Below are positions 24,969-34,285 of a stretch of 64,000 nucleotides of DNA, one piece after another; within the stretch, counting starts at the first letter, position 1; each line of letters begins with the position of its first letter. The stretch lies in assembly GCA_017467905.1 (NCBI GenBank), contig JAFUKD010000007.1, positions 62,001-126,000 of the forward strand, written 5' to 3'. Both the position numbers and the translations under genes were made by a program. This DNA comes from Phascolarctobacterium sp. Lineage in GTDB: Bacteria > Bacillota > Negativicutes > Acidaminococcales > Acidaminococcaceae. Under the pieces are notes generated by a model that ran no database searches, was not told the origin of the DNA, and was given only the letters and a program-made list of their open reading frames with translations.

Positions 24969-27458
24969 ATGCTTGAAGAAAAATATGCACCCCACGCCAT
25001 TGAGGAAAAATGGCAAAAATATTGGGATGAAAACAAATCTTTCAAAGTAGAAATGGATGAAAATAAACCCAAGTCCTATGTACTGGAAATGTTCCCCTAT
25101 CCTTCCGGTAATTTGCACATGGGTCACGTTCGTAACTATTCTATCGGTGACGTGCTTTGCCGCTTCCGTACTATGAAGGGTTACAATGTGCTCCATCCCA
25201 TGGGCTGGGACTCTTTCGGTATGCCTGCAGAAAACGCTGCTATTAAACATGGCGTTGCTCCGAAAAACTGGACTTTGGAAAATATTGCTAACATGACTCG
25301 TCAATTAAAAGCTTTGGGCTTGGCTTATGACTGGGATCGTGAAGTTGCAACCTGCAAAGAAGATTATTATAAATGGACCCAATGGTTCTTTGAATTGTTC
25401 TATAAAAATGGTTTGGCTGTTAAGAAAAAATCTGCAGTTAACTGGTGCAACACCTGTAACACCGTACTTGCCAACGAACAGGTTATTGATGGCAAATGCT
25501 GGCGTTGCGACAGCGTAGTTGAAAAGAAGGATTTGGAACAATGGTTCTTCAAAATTACTGACTATGCTGACGAACTGCTGAAAGATTTGGACCTTTTGGA
25601 AGGCTGGCCGGAACGCGTTAAAACCATGCAACGCAACTGGATTGGTCGCAGTGAAGGTTTGGAAATGACCTTTGACATTCCTGAACTGAATGATAAGGTT
25701 GCAGTTTACACTACCCGTCCGGATACTTCCTATGGCGTAACCTTCATGGCTTTGGCTGCAGAACATCCCTTGATTGAAAAGATTTGCGAAAACAATCCTA
25801 AGGCTGCAGAAATCAAAGCTTTCTGCGATAAGGTTCGCAACCAATCCGATATTGAACGTACCTCCAGTGAATCTGAAAAAGAAGGTATTTTCACTGGTGT
25901 TCACTGCATTAACCCGTACACCGGTAAAACTGTGGAAATTTGGGTAACCAACTACGTTCTGTACGATTATGGTACTGGCGCAGTAATGGGCGTACCTACC
26001 GGTGACCAACGTGACTGGATGTTTGCAGATAAATACGGTATTGAAAAAATCGTTGTTGTACAGCCCAAGGGCGTAGCCCTGAAGCTGGAAGAAATGACCT
26101 GCGCTTACGAAGAAAAAGAAGGCGAGCTGGTTAACTCCGGTGAATTTGACGGTATGGAAATGCACGCTGCCATGGCTGCCATTATGGATAAAGCAGAAGC
26201 TGAAGGCTTTGGTAAACGTCGTGTAAACTATCGCCTGCGCGATTGGCTGATTAGCCGTCAACGTTATTGGGGTGCTCCCATTCCCATCATCTACTGCCCT
26301 CACTGTGGTGAAGTTCTTGTTCCGGAAGAAGAACTGCCTGTTCGCTTGCCGGAAGACGTTAAGTTTGATGCTGGCGCTAAATCTCCGTTGGCAACTTCCG
26401 AAGCTTTCGTAAATTGCACTTGCCCCAAATGCGGTGCTCCTGCGACTCGCGAAACTGATACCATGGACACCTTCCTGTGTTCTTCCTGGTACTACCTGCG
26501 TTATACTGACCCGAAAAATGACAAGCTTCCCTTTGCTAAAGAAATTAATGGCTACTGGGGACCTGTTGACCAATACATTGGCGGTATTGAACATGCAATC
26601 CTGCACTTGCTCTATTCCCGCTTCTTCCTGAAAGTACTGCGTGATGCAGGCTTGGTTGATTACGACGAACCTTTCTCCAATCTGCTTACCCAAGGCATGG
26701 TAATCAAAGACGGTGCTAAGATGAGTAAATCTTTGGGCAATGTTGTTTCTCCGGAAGAAATTTTGGAAAAATACGGTGCAGATACTGCGCGTCTCTTCAT
26801 CCTCTTTGCTGCTCCGCCTGAAAGAGAATTGGAATGGAGCGACCAAGGTGTTGAAGGTTCCTTCCGTTTCTTGAATCGTGTATGGCGCATCATTTATAAC
26901 TATCTGCCTCAAATCGAGCAAAAGGTTACTGAATATGATGTAGCTAACCTTACCGAAGCAGATAAGGATTTGCGTCGTGCTTTGCACAATGCTATTAAAA
27001 AGGTTACCAGTGATATTGAAACCCGCTTCAACTTCAACACTGCTATCTCCTCTTTGATGGAATTGGTAAACGCACTTTACGCTTACAAGGAAGCTGCTCA
27101 AGAGCTTAACGCAGGTTTGGTATATGAAGCAACCTCTGCATTGGTGCGCATGCTTGCTCCTTTCGTGCCCCACATGACTGAAGAGCTGTGGCAAGCTGTA
27201 TTTGACAACACAAGCAGTGTACACGCACAAAGCTGGCCTGAACATGACGAAGCTGCTTTGAAAGTAGATAACGTGGAAATCGTACTGCAAGTAAATGGCA
27301 AGGTTCGTGGTCGTTTGGTAGTTCCGGCAGAAGCAACTGCTGCTGAACTGGAAAAGATTGCTTTGGCTGACACTAATGTACAAGCACATATTGGCGGCGC
27401 TACCGTGCGCAAAGTGATTTGCGTTCCCGGTCGTCTGGTTAATATCGTAGCAAAATAA
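24969..27458 (+). CDS. leuS: Leucyl-tRNA synthetase
   Basis: The protein has 829 residues from ATG 24969, which has AGAGG 8 nt upstream (a TTG two codons earlier is inside that spacing). It has the class I HIGH motif as HMGH in [17 protein letters not shown] and the CP1 editing domain with [17 protein letters not shown] lies in [17 protein letters not shown]. The length is typical of bacterial LeuRS. It charges tRNA-Leu and edits misactivated norvaline and isoleucine. Monocistronic. Confidence 0.98.
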   Translation: MLEEKYAPHAIEEKWQKYWDENKSFKVEMDENKPKSYVLEMFPYPSGNLHMGHVRNYSIGDVLCRFRTMKGYNVLHPMGWDSFGMPAENAAIKHGVAPKNWTLENIANMTRQLKALGLAYDWDREVATCKEDYYKWTQWFFELFYKNGLAVKKKSAVNWCNTCNTVLANEQVIDGKCWRCDSVVEKKDLEQWFFKITDYADELLKDLDLLEGWPERVKTMQRNWIGRSEGLEMTFDIPELNDKVAVYTTRPDTSYGVTFMALAAEHPLIEKICENNPKAAEIKAFCDKVRNQSDIERTSSESEKEGIFTGVHCINPYTGKTVEIWVTNYVLYDYGTGAVMGVPTGDQRDWMFADKYGIEKIVVVQPKGVALKLEEMTCAYEEKEGELVNSGEFDGMEMHAAMAAIMDKAEAEGFGKRRVNYRLRDWLISRQRYWGAPIPIIYCPHCGEVLVPEEELPVRLPEDVKFDAGAKSPLATSEAFVNCTCPKCGAPATRETDTMDTFLCSSWYYLRYTDPKNDKLPFAKEINGYWGPVDQYIGGIEHAILHLLYSRFFLKVLRDAGLVDYDEPFSNLLTQGMVIKDGAKMSKSLGNVVSPEEILEKYGADTARLFILFAAPPERELEWSDQGVEGSFRFLNRVWRIIYNYLPQIEQKVTEYDVANLTEADKDLRRALHNAIKKVTSDIETRFNFNTAISSLMELVNALYAYKEAAQELNAGLVYEATSALVRMLAPFVPHMTEELWQAVFDNTSSVHAQSWPEHDEAALKVDNVEIVLQVNGKVRGRLVVPAEATAAELEKIALADTNVQAHIGGATVRKVICVPGRLVNIVAK

Positions 27459-27509
27459 TAACTTTTAAATTAAATATTCTTGTAGTACGATTAGTACTCT
27501 AATTATTCA

Positions 27510-27551
27510 GAGCTGTATGGAATAACTTGTCTATACAGCTCTTTTATTTTT
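27510..27551 (+). terminator. Terminator after leuS
   Basis: AGAGCTGTAT and ATACAGCTCT pair, followed by TTTATTTTTT. No separate promoter is obvious before comEA. Confidence 0.75.
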
Positions 27552-27569
27552 TACAGAGGGGAGAAGTAT

Positions 27570-28073
27570 ATGGACAATTACAAACAAAAACTAATGTTGC
27601 TTTGCACATTGCTTTTAGGCTGCGTGCTGACGAGCCTTGGCGTGGAGTACTTCTCAAATACTGATGAGCCAATACCGGTTCCACCACCTGCCTTTATAGA
27701 ACAGAAGCCTTCAAAAAAAGAGCAGGCTAATACTTTAAAAGCAGGTGCTTCAAAAGTAAATCAGGCTGGGGATTTAGGAAAGAGCAGTTTAAAGAACGAT
27801 AAGGCTTCTAATTTTGAAGAACAGCCTGCAAAAACCAAAGCAACTGCCCTAAAGCAAGGGGAAGCTTCTAAAATGTGTACTGCTTCCATCAACATAAACA
27901 CTGCAAGCATTGCTGAACTGGATAGCTTGCCTGGGATTGGCCCCGTCATTGCCCAAAGGATAGTGGAACACAGAGAGGTGCAGCCCTTTAAAAATGTGGA
28001 GGAGCTGCTGCTGGTAAAGGGGATTGGCAAGAAAAAGTTTGCCAGGCTAAGGGAGATGATTACAGTAGAATGA
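27570..28073 (+). CDS. comEA: Competence protein ComEA, helix-hairpin-helix DNA receptor
   Basis: The protein has 167 residues. An N-terminal membrane anchor (LMLLCTLLLGCVLTSLGVEY) is followed by a Pro-rich then Lys/Ala/Ser-rich spacer (about 40-105) and a C-terminal ComEA HhH domain: INTASIAELDSLPGIGPVIA with VKGIGKKKFARLRE. ComEA binds incoming double-stranded DNA outside the membrane. It overlaps comEC by 4 bp. Confidence 0.93.
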   Translation: MDNYKQKLMLLCTLLLGCVLTSLGVEYFSNTDEPIPVPPPAFIEQKPSKKEQANTLKAGASKVNQAGDLGKSSLKNDKASNFEEQPAKTKATALKQGEASKMCTASININTASIAELDSLPGIGPVIAQRIVEHREVQPFKNVEELLLVKGIGKKKFARLREMITVE

Positions 28074-30514
28074 ACTACATATATATAGGAACAGTTTTGT
28101 TTTTAATAGGCTGTTATGGAAGTTTAGCTTGGTGGAACTTGCAGGCTTGCAAAGGCTTTCTTTTGTTGGCGCTTGTAGCTTTGCTGGTAGCACTTTTTAC
28201 GAAAAGGGTGCATCAATTTTGGAAGCCTGCCATTTGCAGCTGCTTTCTGCTGTTGGGAATGTGGGCTGGCAGTACTGCACCGGAGCATCCCAAAGGGCAG
28301 CTGCAGCCCTACTTTCAAAAGGAAGTGCTTGCTTTCGGAAGTATTGTACCTGACAGCGTGAAGCAGTATCCTTACGGAACCAGCTTTGTCTTGCGTTGCG
28401 AAAGACTGTATGTAAAAACAGGGGAGAGCGTTTCAAATCGGAAGACTGCTTCTGAAAATGAAAGGTCGCTCCGGATTTTGGAAGCTGCTTCTGAAAATGG
28501 AGGGGCGCCTCAAAATTCGGAGGCTGTTTCTGAAAATGAAAGGTCGCCTCAGATTTTGGAAGTAAGCTATCGGCAAAAGCTAAGAGTGTTCACTAAGGAA
28601 AAGAGCTTGCCGCTTATGGGAAAGATTTGGTGCCAAGGCGAACTACTGCCCTTAAACAGCCTGCGTAATCCGGGCGGCTTGGATGGCGAGGGTTGGCATT
28701 ACCTACAGGGCTTAGGAGGTCGTGTGCGTAAAGCGCAGGTGGAGGTTGTAAGCGGTGAAGGAAGTTTGCTGGATGAACTTGCAGTCTTAAATTTACGTTT
28801 GCGTGAAAAAATCTTGCAGGCTTCCGGCGCGGAAGAGGGAGCCTTGCTGTGCGGAATGTTGCTGGGTGGCAGTGCAGGTTTAAGTGAAGAGGTGCGTGAG
28901 GATTTCGCCGCTAATGGTTTAGCACATTTGCTTTCTGTTTCGGGAACACATTTTGCTTTGTTGACAGGCTTCCTGCTTTTGCTATTCAAGCCCTTGCCCA
29001 AGAAGGCACGCAAATTATTAGTACTGCTTTTGCTCTGTGCTTACGCAGTTTTGTGCGGGATGAAGCCTCCCATTATGCGTGCGTTATGTATGAGTGGCGT
29101 GCTGCTTTACGGAGGGAGCGGTGGCGCACGGGGAAATTTACTGTGCCTGACAGCCTTGGTGCTGTTATGCTTTAATCCTGCGTGGCTGCTTGATGTAGGC
29201 TTTCAGCTTTCCTTCGGGGCGGTGACAGGATTGGTTTGGCTTTATCCGAAACTGAAAAATTATTTCTGCAGCTGCTTGCCTGTAATTTTGGGAGAGGCAA
29301 TGGCGTTGACTGTGGCGGCGCAGCTGGCGGTGCTTCCATTTTTGATTGGCTATTTTCATCAGCTGCCTTTGATTTCATTGGTAAGTAATATTGTATTGGT
29401 GCCTGTACTGGAAGTTGCAAGCTTAGTTGCCCTCTTGGGTTTGACGTTGGATTTTGTTTTACCATTACAATTTTTGGAAGGCTGCCTGCTGGTGGCGGTG
29501 TGGCTGGTAAAGCAGGTCTTAGTGCAGGCTAAAGCCTTAGCAGGTTTACCCTTTAGTACGGTGGTGGTTGGCAGCTTGCCTCTGTGGTGCGCAGTAATTT
29601 ATTATTTTGCTTTGGCAGCTTGGGCGGACTTGCCTTGCCTGCAATTTGTACGCAATCGTGAGCGTAGGGTGTTTCTGGTAACGGCAAGCATATTTTTGAG
29701 TGGAGCTTTCCTCTGGAAGAGCTTTGCTCCTGTTCCCTTGACGGCGTACTTTTTAGACGTGGGGCAGGGGGATTGCGCTGTGGTGCTGACGCCGGCAAGA
29801 AAAGTTATGGTTATAGATACAGGTGGCTTGAAAAATTATGACACAGGTAGCAGGGTGCTTGTTCCCTTCTTGCGTAGCTTGGGCAAGAGTAAGGTAGAAG
29901 TGCTGCTGTTAAGCCATGGCGATTACGACCACGCAGGCGGAGCTGCTGCTTTGGCACGGAATATGAAAATTGAACGGATTGTTTTGCCTGCTACGAGCTC
30001 TCTTACGGAAGCGGAAGAGTCTTTGTTGCGTAACGAGAGGCACAGTTTGGTAGAGCGTGCCTGCGTGGGGAAGAGGTACGAGCTTGACGGAGTTGTTCTG
30101 GAAATTGTGGATGTGCCAAGTCCGAAAAATATTTTTGCACCGGAGGGGAACGAGGCAAGCACAGTAGCTTCTATTAAATATGGGGGGCACAGCCTGCTTT
30201 TTACAGGTGATATCAATAGTTATAGAGAGAAGCGCTTGCAAAATATTGGTAGCTACGATGTACTCAAGGTTGCCCACCATGGTTCTAAGCATAGTAGTAG
30301 CTTACAGTTTTTACAAGAAGTACAGCCTAAGCTGGCAGTTATCTCCGTTGGTGGAGGGAACGGCTATGGACATCCTCACCCTGAAACCTTGGCGCGACTG
30401 GCGAGGGTTGGCAGCAAGGTAGTAAGGACGGATGAGCTTGGGGCGGTGAAGGTAGTTTTTGACGATGATGGTATTAAATGGTATAGTTATGTATATAATA
30501 CGAAGCATTTTTAG
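28070..30514 (+). CDS. comEC: DNA internalization protein ComEC/Rec2
   Basis: The protein has 814 residues. N-terminal membrane segments and an OB-like region (DUF4131) are followed by the Competence membrane domain with LLSVSGTHFALLTGF. The C-terminal metallo-beta-lactamase-like domain has FLDVGQGDCAVV, LLLSHGDYDHAGGAA and VAHHGSKHSSS. It forms the inner-membrane DNA channel and may degrade one strand. A three-unit repeat (residues 125-163) is inserted in the OB-like region, which is unusual. It lies in an operon with comEA and is followed by holA. Confidence 0.95.
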   Translation: MNYIYIGTVLFLIGCYGSLAWWNLQACKGFLLLALVALLVALFTKRVHQFWKPAICSCFLLLGMWAGSTAPEHPKGQLQPYFQKEVLAFGSIVPDSVKQYPYGTSFVLRCERLYVKTGESVSNRKTASENERSLRILEAASENGGAPQNSEAVSENERSPQILEVSYRQKLRVFTKEKSLPLMGKIWCQGELLPLNSLRNPGGLDGEGWHYLQGLGGRVRKAQVEVVSGEGSLLDELAVLNLRLREKILQASGAEEGALLCGMLLGGSAGLSEEVREDFAANGLAHLLSVSGTHFALLTGFLLLLFKPLPKKARKLLVLLLLCAYAVLCGMKPPIMRALCMSGVLLYGGSGGARGNLLCLTALVLLCFNPAWLLDVGFQLSFGAVTGLVWLYPKLKNYFCSCLPVILGEAMALTVAAQLAVLPFLIGYFHQLPLISLVSNIVLVPVLEVASLVALLGLTLDFVLPLQFLEGCLLVAVWLVKQVLVQAKALAGLPFSTVVVGSLPLWCAVIYYFALAAWADLPCLQFVRNRERRVFLVTASIFLSGAFLWKSFAPVPLTAYFLDVGQGDCAVVLTPARKVMVIDTGGLKNYDTGSRVLVPFLRSLGKSKVEVLLLSHGDYDHAGGAAALARNMKIERIVLPATSSLTEAEESLLRNERHSLVERACVGKRYELDGVVLEIVDVPSPKNIFAPEGNEASTVASIKYGGHSLLFTGDINSYREKRLQNIGSYDVLKVAHHGSKHSSSLQFLQEVQPKLAVISVGGGNGYGHPHPETLARLARVGSKVVRTDELGAVKVVFDDDGIKWYSYVYNTKHF
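28442..28558 (+). repeat. Three 39-bp in-frame repeats inside comEC
   Basis: Units at 28442, 28481 and 28520 encode KTASENERSLRIL, EAASENGGAPQNS and EAVSENERSPQIL. The 39-bp length keeps the frame. The hydrophilic segment lies in the OB-like part and should loop out. Confidence 0.8.
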
Positions 30515-30522
30515 GAGCTCTC

Positions 30523-31560
30523 ATGATTTTAAAACCCAACGACTTACTGAAAAAACTTCATAAAGCAGAGCCTTTGCCTAATTTATTCATGCTTTTGGGC
30601 AGCGAAGCCTTCTACCGTTCCCAACTGCTGGCGGCAATTCCGGAATACGTTTTCGCAGAAGTTGACCCTGCTGACCGGGAGGTTACTGCCTTTGACAAGG
30701 ATACCAGCCTGAACGAGCTGGAAGGTGTCATTAACAGCTACCCCTTTTTCTGCGGTAAGTCCTTGGTGATTTTGCGGGATGAAAAGCTGTGGGGCGGCAA
30801 GCAGGATAGTGATGCCAAAAAGCAGCAGATGAAAAAGCTTTTGGCAATTCTTTCTGACATTCCCGAATATTGCACTGTAATTTTAAGTGCTACGGAATTA
30901 AAGAAGAGCACTAAATTGTATAAGGATTTGGCGGCGAAGGCAGTGGTGTGCGAGTGCGAAAGCATTAAGCCCAGAGATTTACTGCCCTGGCTACGAGAGC
31001 AGGCGCAGGATTTTGGCGGAGCCTTTGATAACGAAGCTGTTGCTGTGATTATGGAATATCTTGCTGCGGTTGAGAGTGTTCCCCTGCAGCTTTTACGTCG
31101 GGAAATTGAAAAGCTTGCCATTTACGCAGGCGAACGTAAAAAATGGGGAAGAGAAGATGTGGAAAGCACCTTTTCTGCATTGCCGGAGGTTGGCAGCTTT
31201 GCCCTGAACAATGCCATCAGCGTAGGTGACTTGCCCCAAGCGTTGGAGCTTTTGGCGGATAAGCGCAAGAAGGGCGAAAATATTATGCCTGTTTGTGGCT
31301 TCGTCATGAGTAATTTACGTAATATGCTCCGCATTAAAGAAATGCTAAACGCAGGCTACGGTGAGGGAAGAATAGCTGCGGAAACAGGGCTGCATCCTTT
31401 TGTGGTGAAAAAGAACCTGCAAGCTTGCAAAAGGCTTTCTTTAAAATCCTTACAGACTGCGTTAAACGATTTGGCAGAAATGAATATTGCCATCCGTTTG
31501 GGAGGCAGGCAGTACGAGCGTATGGAAGAAATCTTGGTAAAGCTTTTGACAGAAAGGTGA
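30523..31560 (+). CDS. holA: DNA polymerase III subunit delta
   Basis: This 345-residue HolA has LFMLLGSEAFYRSQLLAAIP at the N-terminus, SLNELEGVINSYPFFCGKSLVILRD, the middle FALNNAISVGDLPQALELL and the C-terminal collar domain. It opens the beta clamp in the clamp loader. TAGGAG precedes the ATG. holA after comEC is a classic Firmicutes order. Confidence 0.93.
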   Translation: MILKPNDLLKKLHKAEPLPNLFMLLGSEAFYRSQLLAAIPEYVFAEVDPADREVTAFDKDTSLNELEGVINSYPFFCGKSLVILRDEKLWGGKQDSDAKKQQMKKLLAILSDIPEYCTVILSATELKKSTKLYKDLAAKAVVCECESIKPRDLLPWLREQAQDFGGAFDNEAVAVIMEYLAAVESVPLQLLRREIEKLAIYAGERKKWGREDVESTFSALPEVGSFALNNAISVGDLPQALELLADKRKKGENIMPVCGFVMSNLRNMLRIKEMLNAGYGEGRIAAETGLHPFVVKKNLQACKRLSLKSLQTALNDLAEMNIAIRLGGRQYERMEEILVKLLTER

Positions 31561-31577
31561 TTTTCCTGTAAAGGCAC

Positions 31578-31606
31578 TGGACAAGGAAGAGATTTATTAG
31601 TATAAT
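31578..31606 (+). promoter_or_regulatory. Promoter of the glutamine synthetase gene
   Basis: TGGACA (31578-31583), 17-bp spacer, TATAAT (31601-31606). The start would be near 31613, upstream of the hairpin at 31622. Confidence 0.6.
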
Positions 31607-31621
31607 GGCTTTAGTCAATGG

Positions 31622-31668
31622 AGACTTTTTCAAGTGGGACAAGTGCCTGCGTTGGAAAAGTCTTTTTG
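31622..31668 (+). terminator. Terminator in the glutamine synthetase leader (possible attenuator)
   Basis: AGACTTTTTCAA pairs with TTGGAAAAGTCT, followed by TTTTTGTTTT. It lies downstream of the promoter at 31578 and upstream of the coding start, so transcripts from that promoter must pass it. It may also simply end holA transcription. Confidence 0.65.
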
Positions 31669-31725
31669 TTTTATTAAGCATGAGTGTAGCAACGAAAGGA
31701 GAGCAGCTTTGCTGCGAAGCTATCT

Positions 31726-33633
31726 ATGAACAAGAAAGATTTACTGTACTATATTAAACCAGAACAACAAAATGAGCGTGACCTGCACGCACTGCTTACC
31801 CTGCATCCGGAAATTAAGTTTGTTTCTTTGATGGGTGTGGATTTTGCCGGAAACGATACTGACGAGAAGATTCCCATGAAAATTTTCTTGGAAGACACTG
31901 CCAGCTTCTTGGAAGGCAGCGCTGCTCAAACCGACGGTTCTTCCGTTGTGTTGACAGGCATTGCTACCTTGAACAATGCGCGCGTTGATTTGACTGTAGA
32001 TAAATCTGTAAACTGGTACGTGGATTACAACTACGAGCATTTTGATGCAGAAAGCGGCAAGATGGTAGGTACTCTGCGTATTCCCTGCTACCTCATTCAT
32101 AATGATAACCATGTTTGCTCTCGCTCTATTTTGAAGGACACTCTTGACCATATGGAGCAGGAGCTTTTGCAAATGTTTAAGGAATATCCCGTGATTGCCG
32201 GCTTGGAGCATGTAGACCTTGCGGATATTGAAAAGATTATTTTTACCTGTGCTACTGAGCTGGAATTTTGGGTAAAATCTCCTGCGGAGGATGCTCCCGT
32301 GGAAGCGCTGCACTCTTCTCAAATTATGCAGGAACAATACTGGCAACGTACTCGTGGCAATGTGCGTACCGCTATGGAGCAAACCATCCAAATGTTAGAG
32401 CTTTATGGCTTGGAGCCGGAAATGGGTCACAAGGAATGTGGCGGTGTTAAAGGTCAGATTGATGGCAGCGGTCATATGACTCACGTTATGGAACAGTTGG
32501 AAGTGGACTGGAAATTTAATGTTGGCGTGCAGACTGCGGATAACGAGCTTTTGGCGCGCATCATTGTTAAAGAGGTGTTCCGTATGAACGGCTTGGACGT
32601 TTCCTTCCAGGCTAAACCCATCCCCGGTGTGGCAGGCAGTGGCGAGCACGTTCACGTTGGTATTGCTGCCAAATTGAAGAACGGTAAGATTGTTAACCTG
32701 TTCTCCCCTAAGGATATGCATCAGGATTTCCTTTCCGCAGTTGGCTACGGTGGTATGATGGGCCTTTTGAAAAACTACGAGGTAATCAATCCCTTTATTT
32801 CCTGCACGATTGATTCCTTCAATCGTCTTAAACCCGGCTTTGAAGCTCCTATTTGTATCGTAACCTCCTTGGGTATGAGCCCGGATAATCCTTCCCGTAA
32901 CAGAACTATTCTTGCGGGTTTGATTCGTGACCTTGATAATCCCAAGGCAACCCGTATTGAAATGCGTTCTCCCAACCCGTACACCAATACCTACATCGCT
33001 TTGGCTGCCTTCTACCTGGCAATGCTGGACGGCATCAAGGCTTGCGTTGCTTCCGGTAAGGATTTGAAGGCTTTGGAAGCAGAAATTTCCAAGGAAGCAG
33101 GAGTGGAAGGCTTCTATCTGGAAAAGGATCGTCAGTACCGCACGGAAGAGGACGTGTTTGAAGACTTTACTGCGGAAGAACGCGACAGTCTTTTTGGCAA
33201 GCCTCCTGCAACCGTTTGGGAAAACATGTGCGCTTTCGAAAAGTATCCTGAAAAATTGGCAGTGCTTACCGATAGCGGCATCCTGAAGCCGGAATACGCA
33301 GAGTCCTTCAAGCAGGGCGCTTTGATTCGTTGGCAAACAGAGCTTTTGAATCGTTTGATTCCTGAAAATCATGAGGATGTCGTTAAGGCTAAACGCTTGC
33401 ATAACCAGGACAGCAGCACTGACCTGGATTTGGCACTGTGGCACAAAATCCAACACCTGCGCACCAAATTGGCGAAGGATTCCTTTGAAACTCCCAGCAT
33501 CTTCACCTGTATCCGTAAGGCTATTACAGAAGGGGACTACGACACCGCTTCCAAAAAGCAGGTAGAGATGGCAGAAGTTATGCTGGAGTTGAAGAAGCTT
33601 TATAATGAATATAAACAAAACATCATAGATTAA
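31726..33633 (+). CDS. glnA: Glutamine synthetase, large divergent form
   Basis: The 635-residue protein has the catalytic domain with CATELEFWV (metal Glu), AGSGEHVHVGI (the GSGxHxH-type ATP/Glu motif) and ATRIEMRSPNPYTNTYIAL. It is much longer than classic GSI (about 440-470), with a C-terminal helical extension of roughly 170 residues. It makes glutamine from glutamate and ammonia. The AAGGAG (31698) is 24 nt from the ATG, with a GCAGC-TTT-GCTGC hairpin in between that could bring them together. The assignment to a named GS class is uncertain. Confidence 0.85.
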   Translation: MNKKDLLYYIKPEQQNERDLHALLTLHPEIKFVSLMGVDFAGNDTDEKIPMKIFLEDTASFLEGSAAQTDGSSVVLTGIATLNNARVDLTVDKSVNWYVDYNYEHFDAESGKMVGTLRIPCYLIHNDNHVCSRSILKDTLDHMEQELLQMFKEYPVIAGLEHVDLADIEKIIFTCATELEFWVKSPAEDAPVEALHSSQIMQEQYWQRTRGNVRTAMEQTIQMLELYGLEPEMGHKECGGVKGQIDGSGHMTHVMEQLEVDWKFNVGVQTADNELLARIIVKEVFRMNGLDVSFQAKPIPGVAGSGEHVHVGIAAKLKNGKIVNLFSPKDMHQDFLSAVGYGGMMGLLKNYEVINPFISCTIDSFNRLKPGFEAPICIVTSLGMSPDNPSRNRTILAGLIRDLDNPKATRIEMRSPNPYTNTYIALAAFYLAMLDGIKACVASGKDLKALEAEISKEAGVEGFYLEKDRQYRTEEDVFEDFTAEERDSLFGKPPATVWENMCAFEKYPEKLAVLTDSGILKPEYAESFKQGALIRWQTELLNRLIPENHEDVVKAKRLHNQDSSTDLDLALWHKIQHLRTKLAKDSFETPSIFTCIRKAITEGDYDTASKKQVEMAEVMLELKKLYNEYKQNIID

Positions 33634-33648
33634 AAGGTATTATAAGCA

Positions 33649-33676
33649 CAAAGCAAGTCCTACGGGGCTTGCTTTG
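33649..33676 (+). terminator. Terminator after glutamine synthetase
   Basis: CAAAGCAAGTCC pairs with GGGGCTTGCTTTG around a short TAC loop, followed by TATATTTTTG. Confidence 0.75.
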
Positions 33677-33710
33677 TATATTTTTGTGACAAAAATTTGA
33701 AAGTTAAATA

Positions 33711-33739
33711 TTGAGTTAATAATTCTTTTATGGTAAACT
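33711..33739 (+). promoter_or_regulatory. Promoter of the thioesterase/acyl-CoA dehydrogenase pair
   Basis: TTGAGT (33711), 17-bp spacer, TGG-TAAACT (-10 at 33734-33739, extended). Confidence 0.6.
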
Positions 33740-33792
33740 GTTAGAGATACAATGAGCGCAGTGTTGCGTGCTTTGAAAGAGAGGCGGATTGT

Positions 33793-34233
33793 ATGGTGGA
33801 GCAAGTAAAGGATGTTCCTGCTTATATCCGAGAAATGTACCGTTACAATTCTTTCATGAATCAGTTTGGTGTTGAGATTGGTGAGATTACCTGTGGTGGT
33901 GCTACTGTCAGCATAAAACTGGATCCAATGAAACATTTTAATCATCGTGGCATTTGTCATGGTGGTGTACTCACTGCTTTGGCAGATTCTGTGCTTGGTG
34001 TTACCGGTGCCAGCGTGGGTGCAGCGGTGGCAACTTTGAATTTCAGTATGAACTTTATTAAAAACGTTCATAGTGAAGAGCGCATTTTTGTAAAAAGTAG
34101 TATTAGACATCACGGTCGCACTACGATGGTTATTGAAGCAGAGATGCACGACGAGAATAATCACCTGATGGCGACTATTTTAACCACAATGTTTATTGTA
34201 GGAAGATTTGAAGAAATACCGGAGAAATGGTAA
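33793..34233 (+). CDS. PaaI-type hotdog-fold thioesterase
   Basis: This 146-residue hotdog protein has FNHRGICHGGVLTALADSVLGVTG, the PaaI/4HBT motif with HGG and the catalytic Asp, then the strand pattern ATLNFSMNFIKNV. It hydrolyses acyl-CoA thioesters; the substrate is unknown. It lies just upstream of an acyl-CoA dehydrogenase, so both may act on the same acyl-CoA pool. GAGAGG precedes the ATG. Confidence 0.85.
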   Translation: MVEQVKDVPAYIREMYRYNSFMNQFGVEIGEITCGGATVSIKLDPMKHFNHRGICHGGVLTALADSVLGVTGASVGAAVATLNFSMNFIKNVHSEERIFVKSSIRHHGRTTMVIEAEMHDENNHLMATILTTMFIVGRFEEIPEKW

Positions 34234-34285
34234 ATCCGGGACAATAAAAGCAGCGGAAGACCGCAAAAAATTTAAGGAGGAAAAC

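Noticed and set aside
25305-27389. Very long minus-strand open frame opposite leuS (694 codons)
   Set aside because: Shadow of the leuS reading frame; composition is biased and there is no start signal or homology.
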